From assembly GCF_002563925.1 (NCBI RefSeq), contig NZ_PDJD01000001.1, forward strand, positions 2,052,973 to 2,116,972: a DNA stretch of 64,000 nucleotides. Reading direction: 5' to 3'. The translations under genes were made by a program, and so were the position numbers. The notes below the pieces were generated by a model that was not told the DNA's origin, did no database searches, and saw nothing but the letters and a program-made list of their open reading frames with translations. This document shows positions 56,494 to 64,000 of the stretch, piece by piece. Positions within the stretch are counted from its first letter, which is position 1. Each line of letters opens with the position of its first letter. Source of the DNA: Serinibacter salmoneus. Lineage in GTDB: Bacteria; Actinomycetota; Actinomycetes; Actinomycetales; Beutenbergiaceae.

Positions 56494-59325
56494 CTACTGG
56501 GGCTTCTTGGCCTCCTTGGCGGCGCGGCGCCGCTCCTGCCGGTTCCCGGGTGCAGCGGCACCCGCCCCCTCGCGTGCGTTCGTCCCTGTCGCGCCGGTGG
56601 CGGCGCTCCCGGTGACCCTGGTGGCCGTGCCGTCCTCGCTCGGTGCCGAGTACTGCAGCCGTTCAGGCCGAACCGGTGCGTCCAGACCGAGGTCGGCGTC
56701 CCCGAGGACGTCCTCGTCCGCGGCCGGCAGGCCCTCACCCGCTCCGCTCTCAGCGGACTCGCCAGCGGCGTCGGATGCGGGGACGGCGGCGTCGCTCGCC
56801 TGGTCCGCTGCGGCCGGCTCGGGGCGCTTGACCTCGAGGTGGAAGATGTACCCGACGACCTCCTCGCGGATCGCCTCGTTCATCGCCTGGAACATCTGGA
56901 AGCCCTCGCGTTGGTACTCCACCAACGGATCGCGCTGCGCCATGGCACGCAGACCGATGCCCTCCTTGAGGTAGTCCATCTCGTACAGGTGCTCGCGCCA
57001 CTTCCGGTCCATCACCGAGAGCACGACCCGTCGCTCCAACTGCCGCATGAGGTCCGGGGTGATCTCCTCCTCGCGGCGCTTGTACGCCTCCTCGGCGTCC
57101 GAGAGCACCTCCCGCAGCAGCACCTCCCGCGTCAGCTGAGCGCGGCCGCCCACCTCCCGCTCGAGATCGGCGATCTCCAGGTCCACCGGGTACAGCGGCT
57201 TGAGCAACTCCCACAGCTCTTCCAGGTCCCAGTCCGCCGGGTCCGGCGCCATGGTCGCCGCCGTGACCGCGTCGGTCAGCACGCTGCGGACGAACTCCTG
57301 CACCTGCTCGCTGAGGTTCTCCCCCTCCAGCACCCGGTGTCGTGTTCCATAGACGGCCTCACGCTGCCGCGAGAGCACGTCGTCGTACTTCAGCACGTTC
57401 TTGCGGATCTCGAAGTTGCGGGCCTCGACCTGGCCCTGGGCGCTGGCGATACCGCGGGAGACCATCTTGGACTCCAGCGGGGTGTCCTCGGGGTAGGCGG
57501 TCGAGGCCATGAACCGCTCCGCGAGTCCGGCATTGAACAACCGCATGAGGTCGTCCTGCATCGAGAGGTAGAAGCGCGATTCGCCGGGATCCCCCTGACG
57601 CCCGGAGCGGCCGCGCAACTGGTTGTCGATGCGTCGTGACTCGTGCCGCTCCGTGCCCAGCACGTACAGGCCCCCGAGTTCCAGGACCTCCTCGTGCTCG
57701 GCGGCCACCGACTCCTGCGCCTCGGCCAGGGCCGCGGGCCACGCCGCCTCGTACTCCTCCGGGGTCTCGACGGGGCTCAGGCCCCGATCCTTCAGGGTGG
57801 CCTGCGCGAGGTGTTCGGCGTTCCCGCCGAGCATGATGTCGGTACCGCGGCCGGCCATGTTGGTGGCCACGGTCACCGCTCCCTTGCGTCCGGCCATCGC
57901 GATGATGGCGGCCTCACGAGCGTGGTTCTTGGCGTTGAGCACCTCGTGCGGCACGCCCTGACGCTTCAGGAGGGTAGCGAGCGCCTCGGACTTCTCCACG
58001 CTCGTGGTCCCCACGAGCACCGGCTGGCCCGTTGCGTGACGCTCCACGATGTCCTGTGCGACGGCTCGCATCTTCGCCTCGGCCGTGGTGAACACGAGGT
58101 CCGGTTGGTCGATCCGCTGCATCGGCCGGTTGGTCGGGATCGGCACCACACCCATCTCGTAGGTGTTCTGGAACTCCGCCGCCTCGGTCATCGCGGTACC
58201 GGTCATCCCGGAGATGCGGTCGTAGAGGCGGAAGTAGTTCTGCAGGGTGATCGTGGCCTGGGTCTGGTTCTCGGCCTTGATCGTCACCCCTTCCTTCGCC
58301 TCGATCGCCTGGTGCATGCCGTCGTTGTAGCGTCGGCCGGCCAGGACACGCCCGGTGTGCTCGTCGACGATCAGCACCTCACCCTTGATGACCACGTAGT
58401 CCTTGTCGCGGGTGAAGAGTTCCTTCGCCTTGATCGCGTTGTTCAGGAAACCGATCAACGGGGTGTTGAGGGACTCGTACAGGTTGTGGATACCGAGGTG
58501 GTCCTCGACCTTCTCGATACCGGGTTCGAGCACTCCCACCGTGCGCTTCTTCTCGTCGACCTCGTAGTCGACATCCAGTTCCAGACGGCGCACCACCCGG
58601 GCGAACTCCGCGAACCACCGGTTCGAGTCACCGGATGCGGGGCCGGAGATGATCAGTGGCGTTCGCGCCTCGTCGATGAGAATGGAGTCGACCTCGTCCA
58701 CGATCACGAAATTGTGGCCGCGTTGCACGAGTTCCTTGGTGCTCCACGCCATGTTGTCGCGCAGGTAGTCGAAACCGAGTTCGTTGTTGGTGCCGTAGGT
58801 GATGTCCGCTGCGTAGTGCTCGCGGCGCTCGGCGCTCTTCTGACCCGAGAGGATCACCCCGGAGGAGACGCCGAGGAACCGGTAGACGCGGCCCATCAGC
58901 TCACTCTGGTAGCGGGCCAGGTAGTCGTTCACGGTCACCACGTGCACACCCTTGCCCGACAGCGAGTTCAGGTAGGCGGCGAGCGTCGCGGTGATGGTCT
59001 TTCCCTCACCGGTCTTCATCTCGGCGATGTTCCCGAAGTGCAGGGCTGCTCCGCCCATGAGCTGCACGTCGTAGAGCCGCTGACCGAGCGTGCGCTTACC
59101 GGCCTCCCGCACGACGGCGAAGGCCTCCGGGAGGAGGGCATCGAGGCTCTCCCCCGCCCCGCCGTCGTGACGCTGCCGGAACCGCTCGGTCTCCTCGGCG
59201 AGCTCGGCGTCGGTGAAGTCCGCCATGACGTCCTCGAGGGCGTTCACCTGCGCGGCGATCCCGTGCAACTTCTTGATCTGGCGCCCCTCGCCCATGCGAA
59301 GGATCCGATCGAGGATCGAGGCCAC
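56494..59325 (-). CDS. secA: Preprotein translocase ATPase SecA
   Basis: 943 residues, close to mycobacterial SecA1 (949). Drives export through SecYEG. N-terminal [19 protein letters not shown], Walker [18 protein letters not shown]-like [20 protein letters not shown], the second motor domain with [16 protein letters not shown] and [18 protein letters not shown], the helical wing and [20 protein letters not shown]. The C-terminal 120 residues are disordered and end [15 protein letters not shown]; the CxCxSG...CC zinc domain is missing, as is usual for actinobacterial SecA1. GTG start. A hairpin lies in its 5' leader. Confidence 0.98.
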   Translation of the reverse strand: MASILDRILRMGEGRQIKKLHGIAAQVNALEDVMADFTDAELAEETERFRQRHDGGAGESLDALLPEAFAVVREAGKRTLGQRLYDVQLMGGAALHFGNIAEMKTGEGKTITATLAAYLNSLSGKGVHVVTVNDYLARYQSELMGRVYRFLGVSSGVILSGQKSAERREHYAADITYGTNNELGFDYLRDNMAWSTKELVQRGHNFVIVDEVDSILIDEARTPLIISGPASGDSNRWFAEFARVVRRLELDVDYEVDEKKRTVGVLEPGIEKVEDHLGIHNLYESLNTPLIGFLNNAIKAKELFTRDKDYVVIKGEVLIVDEHTGRVLAGRRYNDGMHQAIEAKEGVTIKAENQTQATITLQNYFRLYDRISGMTGTAMTEAAEFQNTYEMGVVPIPTNRPMQRIDQPDLVFTTAEAKMRAVAQDIVERHATGQPVLVGTTSVEKSEALATLLKRQGVPHEVLNAKNHAREAAIIAMAGRKGAVTVATNMAGRGTDIMLGGNAEHLAQATLKDRGLSPVETPEEYEAAWPAALAEAQESVAAEHEEVLELGGLYVLGTERHESRRIDNQLRGRSGRQGDPGESRFYLSMQDDLMRLFNAGLAERFMASTAYPEDTPLESKMVSRGIASAQGQVEARNFEIRKNVLKYDDVLSRQREAVYGTRHRVLEGENLSEQVQEFVRSVLTDAVTAATMAPDPADWDLEELWELLKPLYPVDLEIADLEREVGGRAQLTREVLLREVLSDAEEAYKRREEEITPDLMRQLERRVVLSVMDRKWREHLYEMDYLKEGIGLRAMAQRDPLVEYQREGFQMFQAMNEAIREEVVGYIFHLEVKRPEPAAADQASDAAVPASDAAGESAESGAGEGLPAADEDVLGDADLGLDAPVRPERLQYSAPSEDGTATRVTGSAATGATGTNAREGAGAAAPGNRQERRRAAKEAKKPQ

Positions 59326-59408
59326 AGTCTGCTCCCAGGTCGACGTCAGGGCACGGCCGAGTCACGCCACCGCCAGGCCCAGGAGGACACCGGCGGGTGT
59401 GCCGGCCA

Positions 59409-59430
59409 GGCACCACGTTGCCGTGGTGCC
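59409..59430 (-). other. Perfect hairpin with GCAA tetraloop in the secA leader
   Basis: On the minus strand GGCACCACG-GCAA-CGTGGTGCC: nine perfect pairs and a GNRA loop. A TACGAT -10 candidate (59441 to 59436) would start transcription right at this stem, placing it at the 5' end of the secA mRNA, about 85 nt before the GTG. Confidence 0.5.
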
Positions 59431-59469
59431 CGTCCATCGTAGGCGCACCGGGAGGCAGATCCCGCCCCG

Positions 59470-60780
59470 TCAGCGCTCGAAGGCCCACTCCGCGTCACTG
59501 AGCATCCGCGCCAGGGCCAGGCCGACGGCGATGCCGAGCACGCTCAGGCACGCCTGGACCCCGAAGGCGAGGGCGGTCAGGGTGTCCCCGTCGCCGAGCC
59601 CCACCATGGCCAGGTAGGCGGTGCTCCCCGGCACCATGATGACGACCGCGGGCACGGAGACCGTGACCCGTGGCACGCGCATGCGCGGCGCGATCACGGC
59701 GGCGACCAGGCCGACCACGAGGGCGCCGCCCGCCGCGGCGAGCGCCGGCGCGACGCCGTTCTCGACCGCGAGCAGACGGGCGGTGTTGGGAACGCACCCG
59801 ATCGCTGCAGCCACCACCGCCATCGCGGGCGGGGAATTGAACATGAGGGCGAACCCGAGCACCCCGCAGAAACTCGCCACCAACTGCCAGGCGGCTCGCG
59901 AGAGGCTCGGATCCGGGGCGGCCACCGGCGCGGGAACGGCCAGCGTGTGGGCGATCACCCACACCACCAGGGCCGCGGAGGAGACGATCACCATCCCGTA
60001 GGTCAGCCGCGACAGGCCCGCGGAGATGTCCAGGCGTGCAAGATCCAGCGAGGCGGTCACGAGCGGGAATCCCGGCACGAGGAAGAGCACGGCGGCGATG
60101 AACCCGGCCGCGACCGCGGGGCCCGCCGGCGCCACGAGGCCGACGAGCGAGACCACCCCGAGGTAGAGCATGCAGGCGAGCGTGGCCGCGGACATGGTCA
60201 CACCGATCTGGTTGTAGCGCCGGGCCATCATGATGCGCCGCAGCAGCTGACCGCCGAAGGCCCCGACCAGTGCACCCAGCATCTCGACCCAGCCCTCGCC
60301 GAGGAGGTAGGCGAACGCCGCGCACGCAAGGCCGGCCCACAGCCCGGACAGCACCGGCGGGTAGCGGTGGTGGCGACGCTCGATCTCGTCCAGCCGGCGT
60401 TCGAGGTCGTCGGGGCCGATGGGTCCGGCTCCGACATCGTCCACCAGTCGCTGCAGGAGCGAGAGCCGCTCCGCGTTCACGCCGACGTCGCGGATCTCCG
60501 CGACCTCGGTGCGGAAGGAGCGGCCGCGGTGGGACGTGGTGGTGATCTCGGTGAGGGTCACCAGCGCCTGGTGGCGCTCGATCCCGAGCGCGTGGGCGAT
60601 CCGTGCCATCGAGTGCTTGACGCGGTAGCTTCCGGTGCCCGAGGCCAGGCTCATCCGCCCCACCCGCAGCACCAACCCGGAGCGTCTGACCAGGTCGAGT
60701 TCGTCAGCGAGGTCGGAGTCGGGCGGCGCGCCGAGGGCACCCTCGCGCGGGCGGTCCCTGGGGTCCTCTGCGTGGCTCAC
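59470..60780 (-). CDS. Threonine/serine exporter ThrE family
   Basis: 436 residues. N-terminal soluble ThrE_1 part (LVLRVGRMSLASGTGSYRVKHSMARIAHALGI, RTEVAEIRDVGVNAERLSLLQRLVDDV) followed by about ten membrane helices covering ThrE_1 and ThrE_2, with the ThrE-like VLFLVPGFPLVTASLDLARLDISAGLSRLTYG and MVPGSTAYLAM. Corynebacterium ThrE exports L-threonine and serine by proton antiport. GTG 60780 is chosen (AGGGGA adjacent); a longer upstream reading would have an implausible Cys-rich start. Gene is 144 nt upstream of secA in coordinate terms and downstream of the AlkX-like gene. Confidence 0.92.
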   Translation of the reverse strand: MSHAEDPRDRPREGALGAPPDSDLADELDLVRRSGLVLRVGRMSLASGTGSYRVKHSMARIAHALGIERHQALVTLTEITTTSHRGRSFRTEVAEIRDVGVNAERLSLLQRLVDDVGAGPIGPDDLERRLDEIERRHHRYPPVLSGLWAGLACAAFAYLLGEGWVEMLGALVGAFGGQLLRRIMMARRYNQIGVTMSAATLACMLYLGVVSLVGLVAPAGPAVAAGFIAAVLFLVPGFPLVTASLDLARLDISAGLSRLTYGMVIVSSAALVVWVIAHTLAVPAPVAAPDPSLSRAAWQLVASFCGVLGFALMFNSPPAMAVVAAAIGCVPNTARLLAVENGVAPALAAAGGALVVGLVAAVIAPRMRVPRVTVSVPAVVIMVPGSTAYLAMVGLGDGDTLTALAFGVQACLSVLGIAVGLALARMLSDAEWAFER

Positions 60781-60856
60781 TCCCCTAGCGTGGCAAAGCT
60801 CGCCGCAGTTCGCCTGGGTACAGGGTCGCACGCCGTGCACCCACGGCGGGACGGAC

Positions 60857-62074
60857 TCACCCCACGGCGCCGCGCAGCGCGGGCAGGAGGTCACCCCGGC
60901 CGTGCGTGCTGGCAGCGACCGCCTGCAACCCGAGCCACTGGGCCATCTCCGTCAGCGAGCGGGCGAGGGCCTCGACCACCTCGCCGGACTCGGGCCATCG
61001 GGTGGCGCCGGGGGCCTGCCCCGGTCGCTCCAGATGCGCATGCTGCACCACCAGGTGTCGGCCGCGGCGATCGGCCTTGAGGTCCACCCGGGCCACCAGG
61101 TGCTCGCCCAGCAGGAAGGGCAGCACGTAGTACCCGTGGGATCGCAGGTGCCGGGGCGTGTAGATCCCGATGCGGTAGTGCATCCCGTAGAGCGCCAGCA
61201 GGCGGTTGCGCTCGAAGACCAACGGGTCGAAAGGGGCAAGAAGTGCGCGTGCGGCGACGCGGCGCGGACGGCGGGCCTTCGCATGCACATAGACCTCACC
61301 CCAGTCCGGCACGTGCGCCCGGGTCACCTCACCGGAATCGACCAACTGGGTCAGGGCGGGCCGGACCAGCGCGGCGGGCAGGCGGTAGTAGTCGCTCACG
61401 CACCGCGCGGTGCCGATACCCAGCGCCTGGACCGACCGCCGCACCAGGGAGCGCACGGCCTCCTCGCGCGGTGGGGTCGGGACCGACGGGACCACACGCT
61501 CGGCGAGGTCGTAGCGCCGCTCGAACTGCGGCGTGCGGCTCGCGCAGGCCACCTCGCCCACACGCAGCAGCACCTCCAGTGCCCGCTTGGTCTCGCCCCA
61601 CTCCCACCACCCCGAACGGGACGCGCCGGTCCCCAGTTCGTCCTGCACCTGCCGGGATGTGCGCGGGCCCTGCACACGCAGCACCCCGCGCACCCGGTCC
61701 ACCAGGTCCCGATGGGCGTCGAGGAACGGGGCGACGTGCCGGCCGGATCGCTGGCCCTCCCGCCACCACGCCAGGTCGCCGTAGACCGCCGGCGGGACCA
61801 GCGATGCCTCGTGTGCCCAGGTCTCCACAAGTCGCCGGGGCGGCGACGAACTCATCCGGGTGAGCAGGGCCGTGTCGTAGGGCCCGAGGCGGGCGAACAC
61901 CGGGAGCACGTGGGCCCGCGCGAGCACGTTGACCGAGTCGATCTGCAGCAGACCGAGACGGTCGGTGAGTCGGGTCAGCGTTCCCAGGTCGACCCGGCGG
62001 GGACGGTCCCGGTCCAGCCCCTGTGCCGCGACGGCGATCCTGCGGGCTTGCGAGGGCGTGAGGGTCTCGACCAT
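60857..62074 (-). CDS. Winged-helix DNA glycosylase, AlkX/YcaQ (HTH_42) family
   Basis: 405 residues. The HTH_42 fold is clear from ETLTPSQARRIAVAAQGL, LGLLQIDSVNVLARAHVLPVFARLG, ETWAHEASLVPPAVYGDLAWW and LAPFDPLVFERNRLLALYGMHYRIGIYTP. The catalytic QxD motif is Gln44-Ile45-Asp46. E. coli YcaQ and Streptomyces AlkZ/AlkX act on bulky alkylated bases and interstrand cross-links; this member has the YcaQ-like QxD form instead of the QxQ of AlkZ, but the substrate is not readable. Clear ATG at 62074. Follows the hpf terminator. Confidence 0.9.
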   Translation of the reverse strand: MVETLTPSQARRIAVAAQGLDRDRPRRVDLGTLTRLTDRLGLLQIDSVNVLARAHVLPVFARLGPYDTALLTRMSSSPPRRLVETWAHEASLVPPAVYGDLAWWREGQRSGRHVAPFLDAHRDLVDRVRGVLRVQGPRTSRQVQDELGTGASRSGWWEWGETKRALEVLLRVGEVACASRTPQFERRYDLAERVVPSVPTPPREEAVRSLVRRSVQALGIGTARCVSDYYRLPAALVRPALTQLVDSGEVTRAHVPDWGEVYVHAKARRPRRVAARALLAPFDPLVFERNRLLALYGMHYRIGIYTPRHLRSHGYYVLPFLLGEHLVARVDLKADRRGRHLVVQHAHLERPGQAPGATRWPESGEVVEALARSLTEMAQWLGLQAVAASTHGRGDLLPALRGAVG

Positions 62075-62149
62075 CCCGTCATCCTGCCAGCGCTCGCACG
62101 GGTCCCCGGCGTTCCGGGTCCACCCGCCAGGGGCGGTGTGCTCACAGCA

Positions 62150-62186
62150 CGCGGGGTGCCGCGGCCACCGGCCGCAGCACCCCGCG
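62150..62186 (-). terminator. hpf terminator
   Basis: A 17-position stem with one mismatch and a 3-nt loop (62150-62166 with 62170-62186), beginning 11 nt after the hpf stop. Strong GC stem without T-run, as for glgB. Confidence 0.85.
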
Positions 62187-62197
62187 TGGCGGTCGGC

Positions 62198-62854
62198 CTA
62201 GGAGGCCTCGACCTCGGAGGATGTCGCCTCGGCGTCGAGGCGGATCACGCCGTAGGTCCATCCGTGGCGGTGGTAGACCACCGCGGGCTGGTGGGACTCG
62301 GCCTCGACGAAGAGGTAGAAGGGGTGCCCGGCGAGTTCCATCTCGTCGATCGCGTCCTCCACGCTCATCGGCGCCGTGCGGTGCAACTTCTGACGCACGA
62401 CCACCGGCGAGTCGCCCAACTGGGACTCCACCGCGACGTCCACCTCGTCGGGAGCGATGACGCGCTCGTTGGGCAGGTCGACGGTCTCAGCGGGGACGGG
62501 GTCGATCGGTGAGGCGGGGAACGGCATGGCGCGCTGGTCGCGGCGGGCCGACTTGGCCTTGCGGCGGTCGTGGGAGCGCCGCAGCCGTTCCAGCAGCTTC
62601 GTCGTCGCGACGTCCAGCGCCGCGTACTGGTCGGAGGCACTGGCCTCGGCCCGGATCACGGGCCCACGGTCGCGGACGGTCAACTCGATCCGTTCGCTCG
62701 AGGCGGCCTGCCTCGGGTTCGGCTCGTGCGAGACCTCGACGTCGACCCGCTGGGCGTAGGGGGCGAGCTGTGTCACCTTCGACAGCTTCTCCTCCACGTG
62801 CCGACGGAAGCGGGGGGCAACCTCGGTCTTCCGTCCGACCACAACGATCTCCAT
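62198..62854 (-). CDS. hpf: Ribosome hibernation-promoting factor, long form
   Basis: 218 residues. The N-domain (MEIVVVGRKTEVAPRFRRHVEEKLSKV, DQYAALDVATTKLLERLRRSHDRRK) occupies the 30S tRNA/mRNA channel; a linker leads to the C-terminal dimerisation domain (LHRTAPMSVEDAIDEMELAGHPFYLFVEAES...RRHGWTYGVIRL-type end), which joins two ribosomes as 100S. Comparable to Rv3241c, next to secA1. ATG 62854 has GGAGG at 8 nt; an ATG at 62869 is less likely since it would place that site inside the gene. The leader of about 200 nt may hold stress promoters I cannot assign. Confidence 0.95.
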   Translation of the reverse strand: MEIVVVGRKTEVAPRFRRHVEEKLSKVTQLAPYAQRVDVEVSHEPNPRQAASSERIELTVRDRGPVIRAEASASDQYAALDVATTKLLERLRRSHDRRKAKSARRDQRAMPFPASPIDPVPAETVDLPNERVIAPDEVDVAVESQLGDSPVVVRQKLHRTAPMSVEDAIDEMELAGHPFYLFVEAESHQPAVVYHRHGWTYGVIRLDAEATSSEVEAS

Positions 62855-63072
62855 GGTGAATACCTCCATGATTTGTCCGGCGCAACGGCCGGGAGAAGTG
62901 AGGGGAACCGCCACTAGCGGGCGGAACAGGGCCGTACCACCTCCCGGGTGCGCACCCTCGCGCTCGTCGCGGCATCGGACCTTGACCCGCTGCCAAGGGT
63001 GCGACTGTGTTCCATGTCACGACGCTAGTACACCTTCGGCCCCGGTGACAGCCGATCCACCCCACGAGACGG

Positions 63073-63795
63073 TCACCGGCCGCTCAGTGGCCCGGGGGCG
63101 GCGCTCAACACCGCGGCCGCGAGGACCCGGCCGCCCGCGCCCTCGATCGCATCCGTGCACGCGGCCAGCGTGGCACCGGTCGTGACCACGTCGTCGACCA
63201 GCACCACCGCCGTGCCCGGCAGCGCGAGCCGCGGGCGCACCCGCAGGTCGCCGTCCCGGCGCTGGCGGGAGCTCCCACCGTGCTGCGCTGACCCGATCCC
63301 GCGCCGCAACGCCGTCACGACGACGGCGTCATGACCCGCCGCGGCGAGTCCCCGGGCGAGTGCGCAGCCCAGCGTCGCCACGGCTGGACGGCCACGCACG
63401 GCACGGGTGATTCCCGAGGGCGCCGGGACCACCCAGACCGGTTCCCCCCGCGCGAGCGGGACCTCGGGGGTTCCCGAGAGGTCGCTCCCCAACCTCGTCA
63501 GGGCATGTGCCAGGTGCGGCTCCAGGTCGCGGCGTCCGGCGAGTTTCCACGCCAGCACGAGATGGCGCAGATGACTCGTGTGGGTGCCGAGCGCGAGGAC
63601 CGGGGTCCCCCGGGTCACCGGCGGCGAGACCCGGATCGGCGCGGCCTCCAGCACGGCGCGACACCGCGGGCACAGCACCTCCTCGGCCGCGCCGCAGCCG
63701 GCGCAGGCGACCGGCACCACGACGTCGAGCCCGGCGTGGGCCAGCCCGCGCAACCCCCGCAGTCCCCGCCGGGTGGCACCCCAACGCTGTGACAT
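63073..63795 (-). CDS. ComF-family phosphoribosyltransferase-like protein
   Basis: 240 residues. N-terminal zinc-finger-like pairs VACAGCGAAEEVLCPRCRAVL, then a type I phosphoribosyltransferase fold with the PRPP loop VVLVDDVVTTGATLAACTDA near the C-terminus. ComF proteins take part in natural transformation in some bacteria; in actinobacteria the role is unproven. HLRHLVLAWKLAGRRDL corresponds to the usual K-x-x-GR(R/K) region. Lies between hpf and lpqB as in M. tuberculosis (Rv3242c). Confidence 0.92.
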   Translation of the reverse strand: MSQRWGATRRGLRGLRGLAHAGLDVVVPVACAGCGAAEEVLCPRCRAVLEAAPIRVSPPVTRGTPVLALGTHTSHLRHLVLAWKLAGRRDLEPHLAHALTRLGSDLSGTPEVPLARGEPVWVVPAPSGITRAVRGRPAVATLGCALARGLAAAGHDAVVVTALRRGIGSAQHGGSSRQRRDGDLRVRPRLALPGTAVVLVDDVVTTGATLAACTDAIEGAGGRVLAAAVLSAAPGPLSGR

Positions 63796-63870
63796 GCCGC
63801 GAGTGTGCCAGGCCGAGGTGGATCCCGGGCGCCCGCCCGAGGCCGCTGTGGAGGGAGTGCCGCAGGCGCG

Positions 63871-64000
63871 CTAGGGCACGAAGGCGGGATCGCTGACGTC
63901 GGAGGCGAACTCCTCCCAGCGCGACCCCACCTGCTCCAGCACCCTGCCCTCCTCGGTCGACACCACCAACGCACCCGATCCCGCCGTGAGCCCCACGGCC
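63871..64000 (-). CDS. lpqB: C-terminal end of lipoprotein LpqB (partial)
   Basis: Only the last 42 codons are in the window: LTAGSGALVVSTEEGRVLEQVGSRW, then a C-terminus ending DPAFVP and the stop at 63873-63871. The V(S)TEEGRVLEQVGSRWE pattern fits the last blade of the LpqB beta-propeller, and gene order (hpf-comF-lpqB, next to mtrAB) agrees. LpqB modulates the MtrAB two-component system that controls cell-wall hydrolases. Identification rests mainly on position. Confidence 0.7.
   Translation of the reverse strand, partial: AVGLTAGSGALVVSTEEGRVLEQVGSRWEEFASDVSDPAFVP

Noticed and set aside
59096-59488. Open frame starting in the secA leader (MDGHHGNVVPG...) as a SecM-like leader peptide
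   Set aside because: It has no ribosome site at its ATG, no signal sequence or arrest motif, and runs far into secA; composition fits a shadow frame of high-GC DNA.

Overview
The window is about 64 kb of very GC-rich DNA, roughly 70% or more by eye, with dense genes, many GTG starts and many 1-4 nt start/stop overlaps. Gene content points to a high-GC Gram-positive actinobacterium, most likely order Micrococcales: Kgd-type 2-oxoglutarate decarboxylase with a fused E2 domain, NucS/EndoMS mismatch endonuclease, SigR/RsrA thiol-stress pair, the 24-residue ribosomal protein bL37, a 271-residue ATP synthase delta subunit, LpqB and DUF2550. Much of the order matches the Mycobacterium tuberculosis blocks around Rv1293-Rv1326 and Rv3221-Rv3244, so this is mostly conserved chromosome. 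I saw no phage, insertion sequence, CRISPR array or clearly foreign gene. No gene-free stretch exceeds 300 bases; the longest is about 250.

Layout. (1) 1-15.3 kb: end of glgB, a redox-dead thioredoxin/TPR co-chaperone, an uncharacterised lipoprotein/membrane-protein pair, a DivIVA-domain coiled-coil protein, two alpha/beta hydrolases, an alditol oxidase-like flavoenzyme, a TetR/dehydrogenase divergon with paired operators, an ABC-F ATPase and a small zinc-motif protein. (2) 14.6-35 kb, almost all on the minus strand and read from high to low coordinates: lysA-hom-thrC-thrB, rho, rpmE, prfA-prmC, sua5, wecA, atpI, atpBEFHAGDC, DUF2550, nucS. This groups lysine/threonine synthesis, termination and release factors, tRNA t6A synthesis, cell-envelope glycan initiation and the complete F1Fo ATP synthase. 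(3) 35-46.5 kb: a membrane protein with a TRRxLR motif, tRNA-Arg(CCG), an aldose-1-epimerase, an M23 peptidase, a two-component system, kgd, an atypical SGNH protein and a quinone oxidoreductase. (4) 46.6-51.7 kb: bL37, rsrA, sigR, then DoxX-like, aroA, rsgA, hisN. (5) 51.7-64 kb: DUF6912, a CpaE-like ATPase and SAF protein (orphan Tad-like parts), a BldC-like HTH gene, a LysM protein, an Rv3235-family protein, secA, a ThrE-type exporter, an AlkX/YcaQ-type glycosylase, hpf, comF and the 3' end of lpqB.

Main observations. A perfect SigR promoter (GGAAT-N18-GTT) lies upstream of sigR and would drive a transcript able to encode an isoform 32 residues longer, as known for Streptomyces sigma-R'. 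A recurrent basic TRRxLRxxR motif sits in the predicted cytoplasmic regions of three otherwise unrelated membrane proteins. Two matching 13-bp operators control the tetR divergon. A GTCACAC direct repeat sits over the -35 region of the M23 peptidase gene. The CpaE-like ATPase has lost both P-loop lysines and lies apart from any pilus genes.

All function calls rest on motif recognition by reading; no database search was possible. Residue numbers are hand counts.
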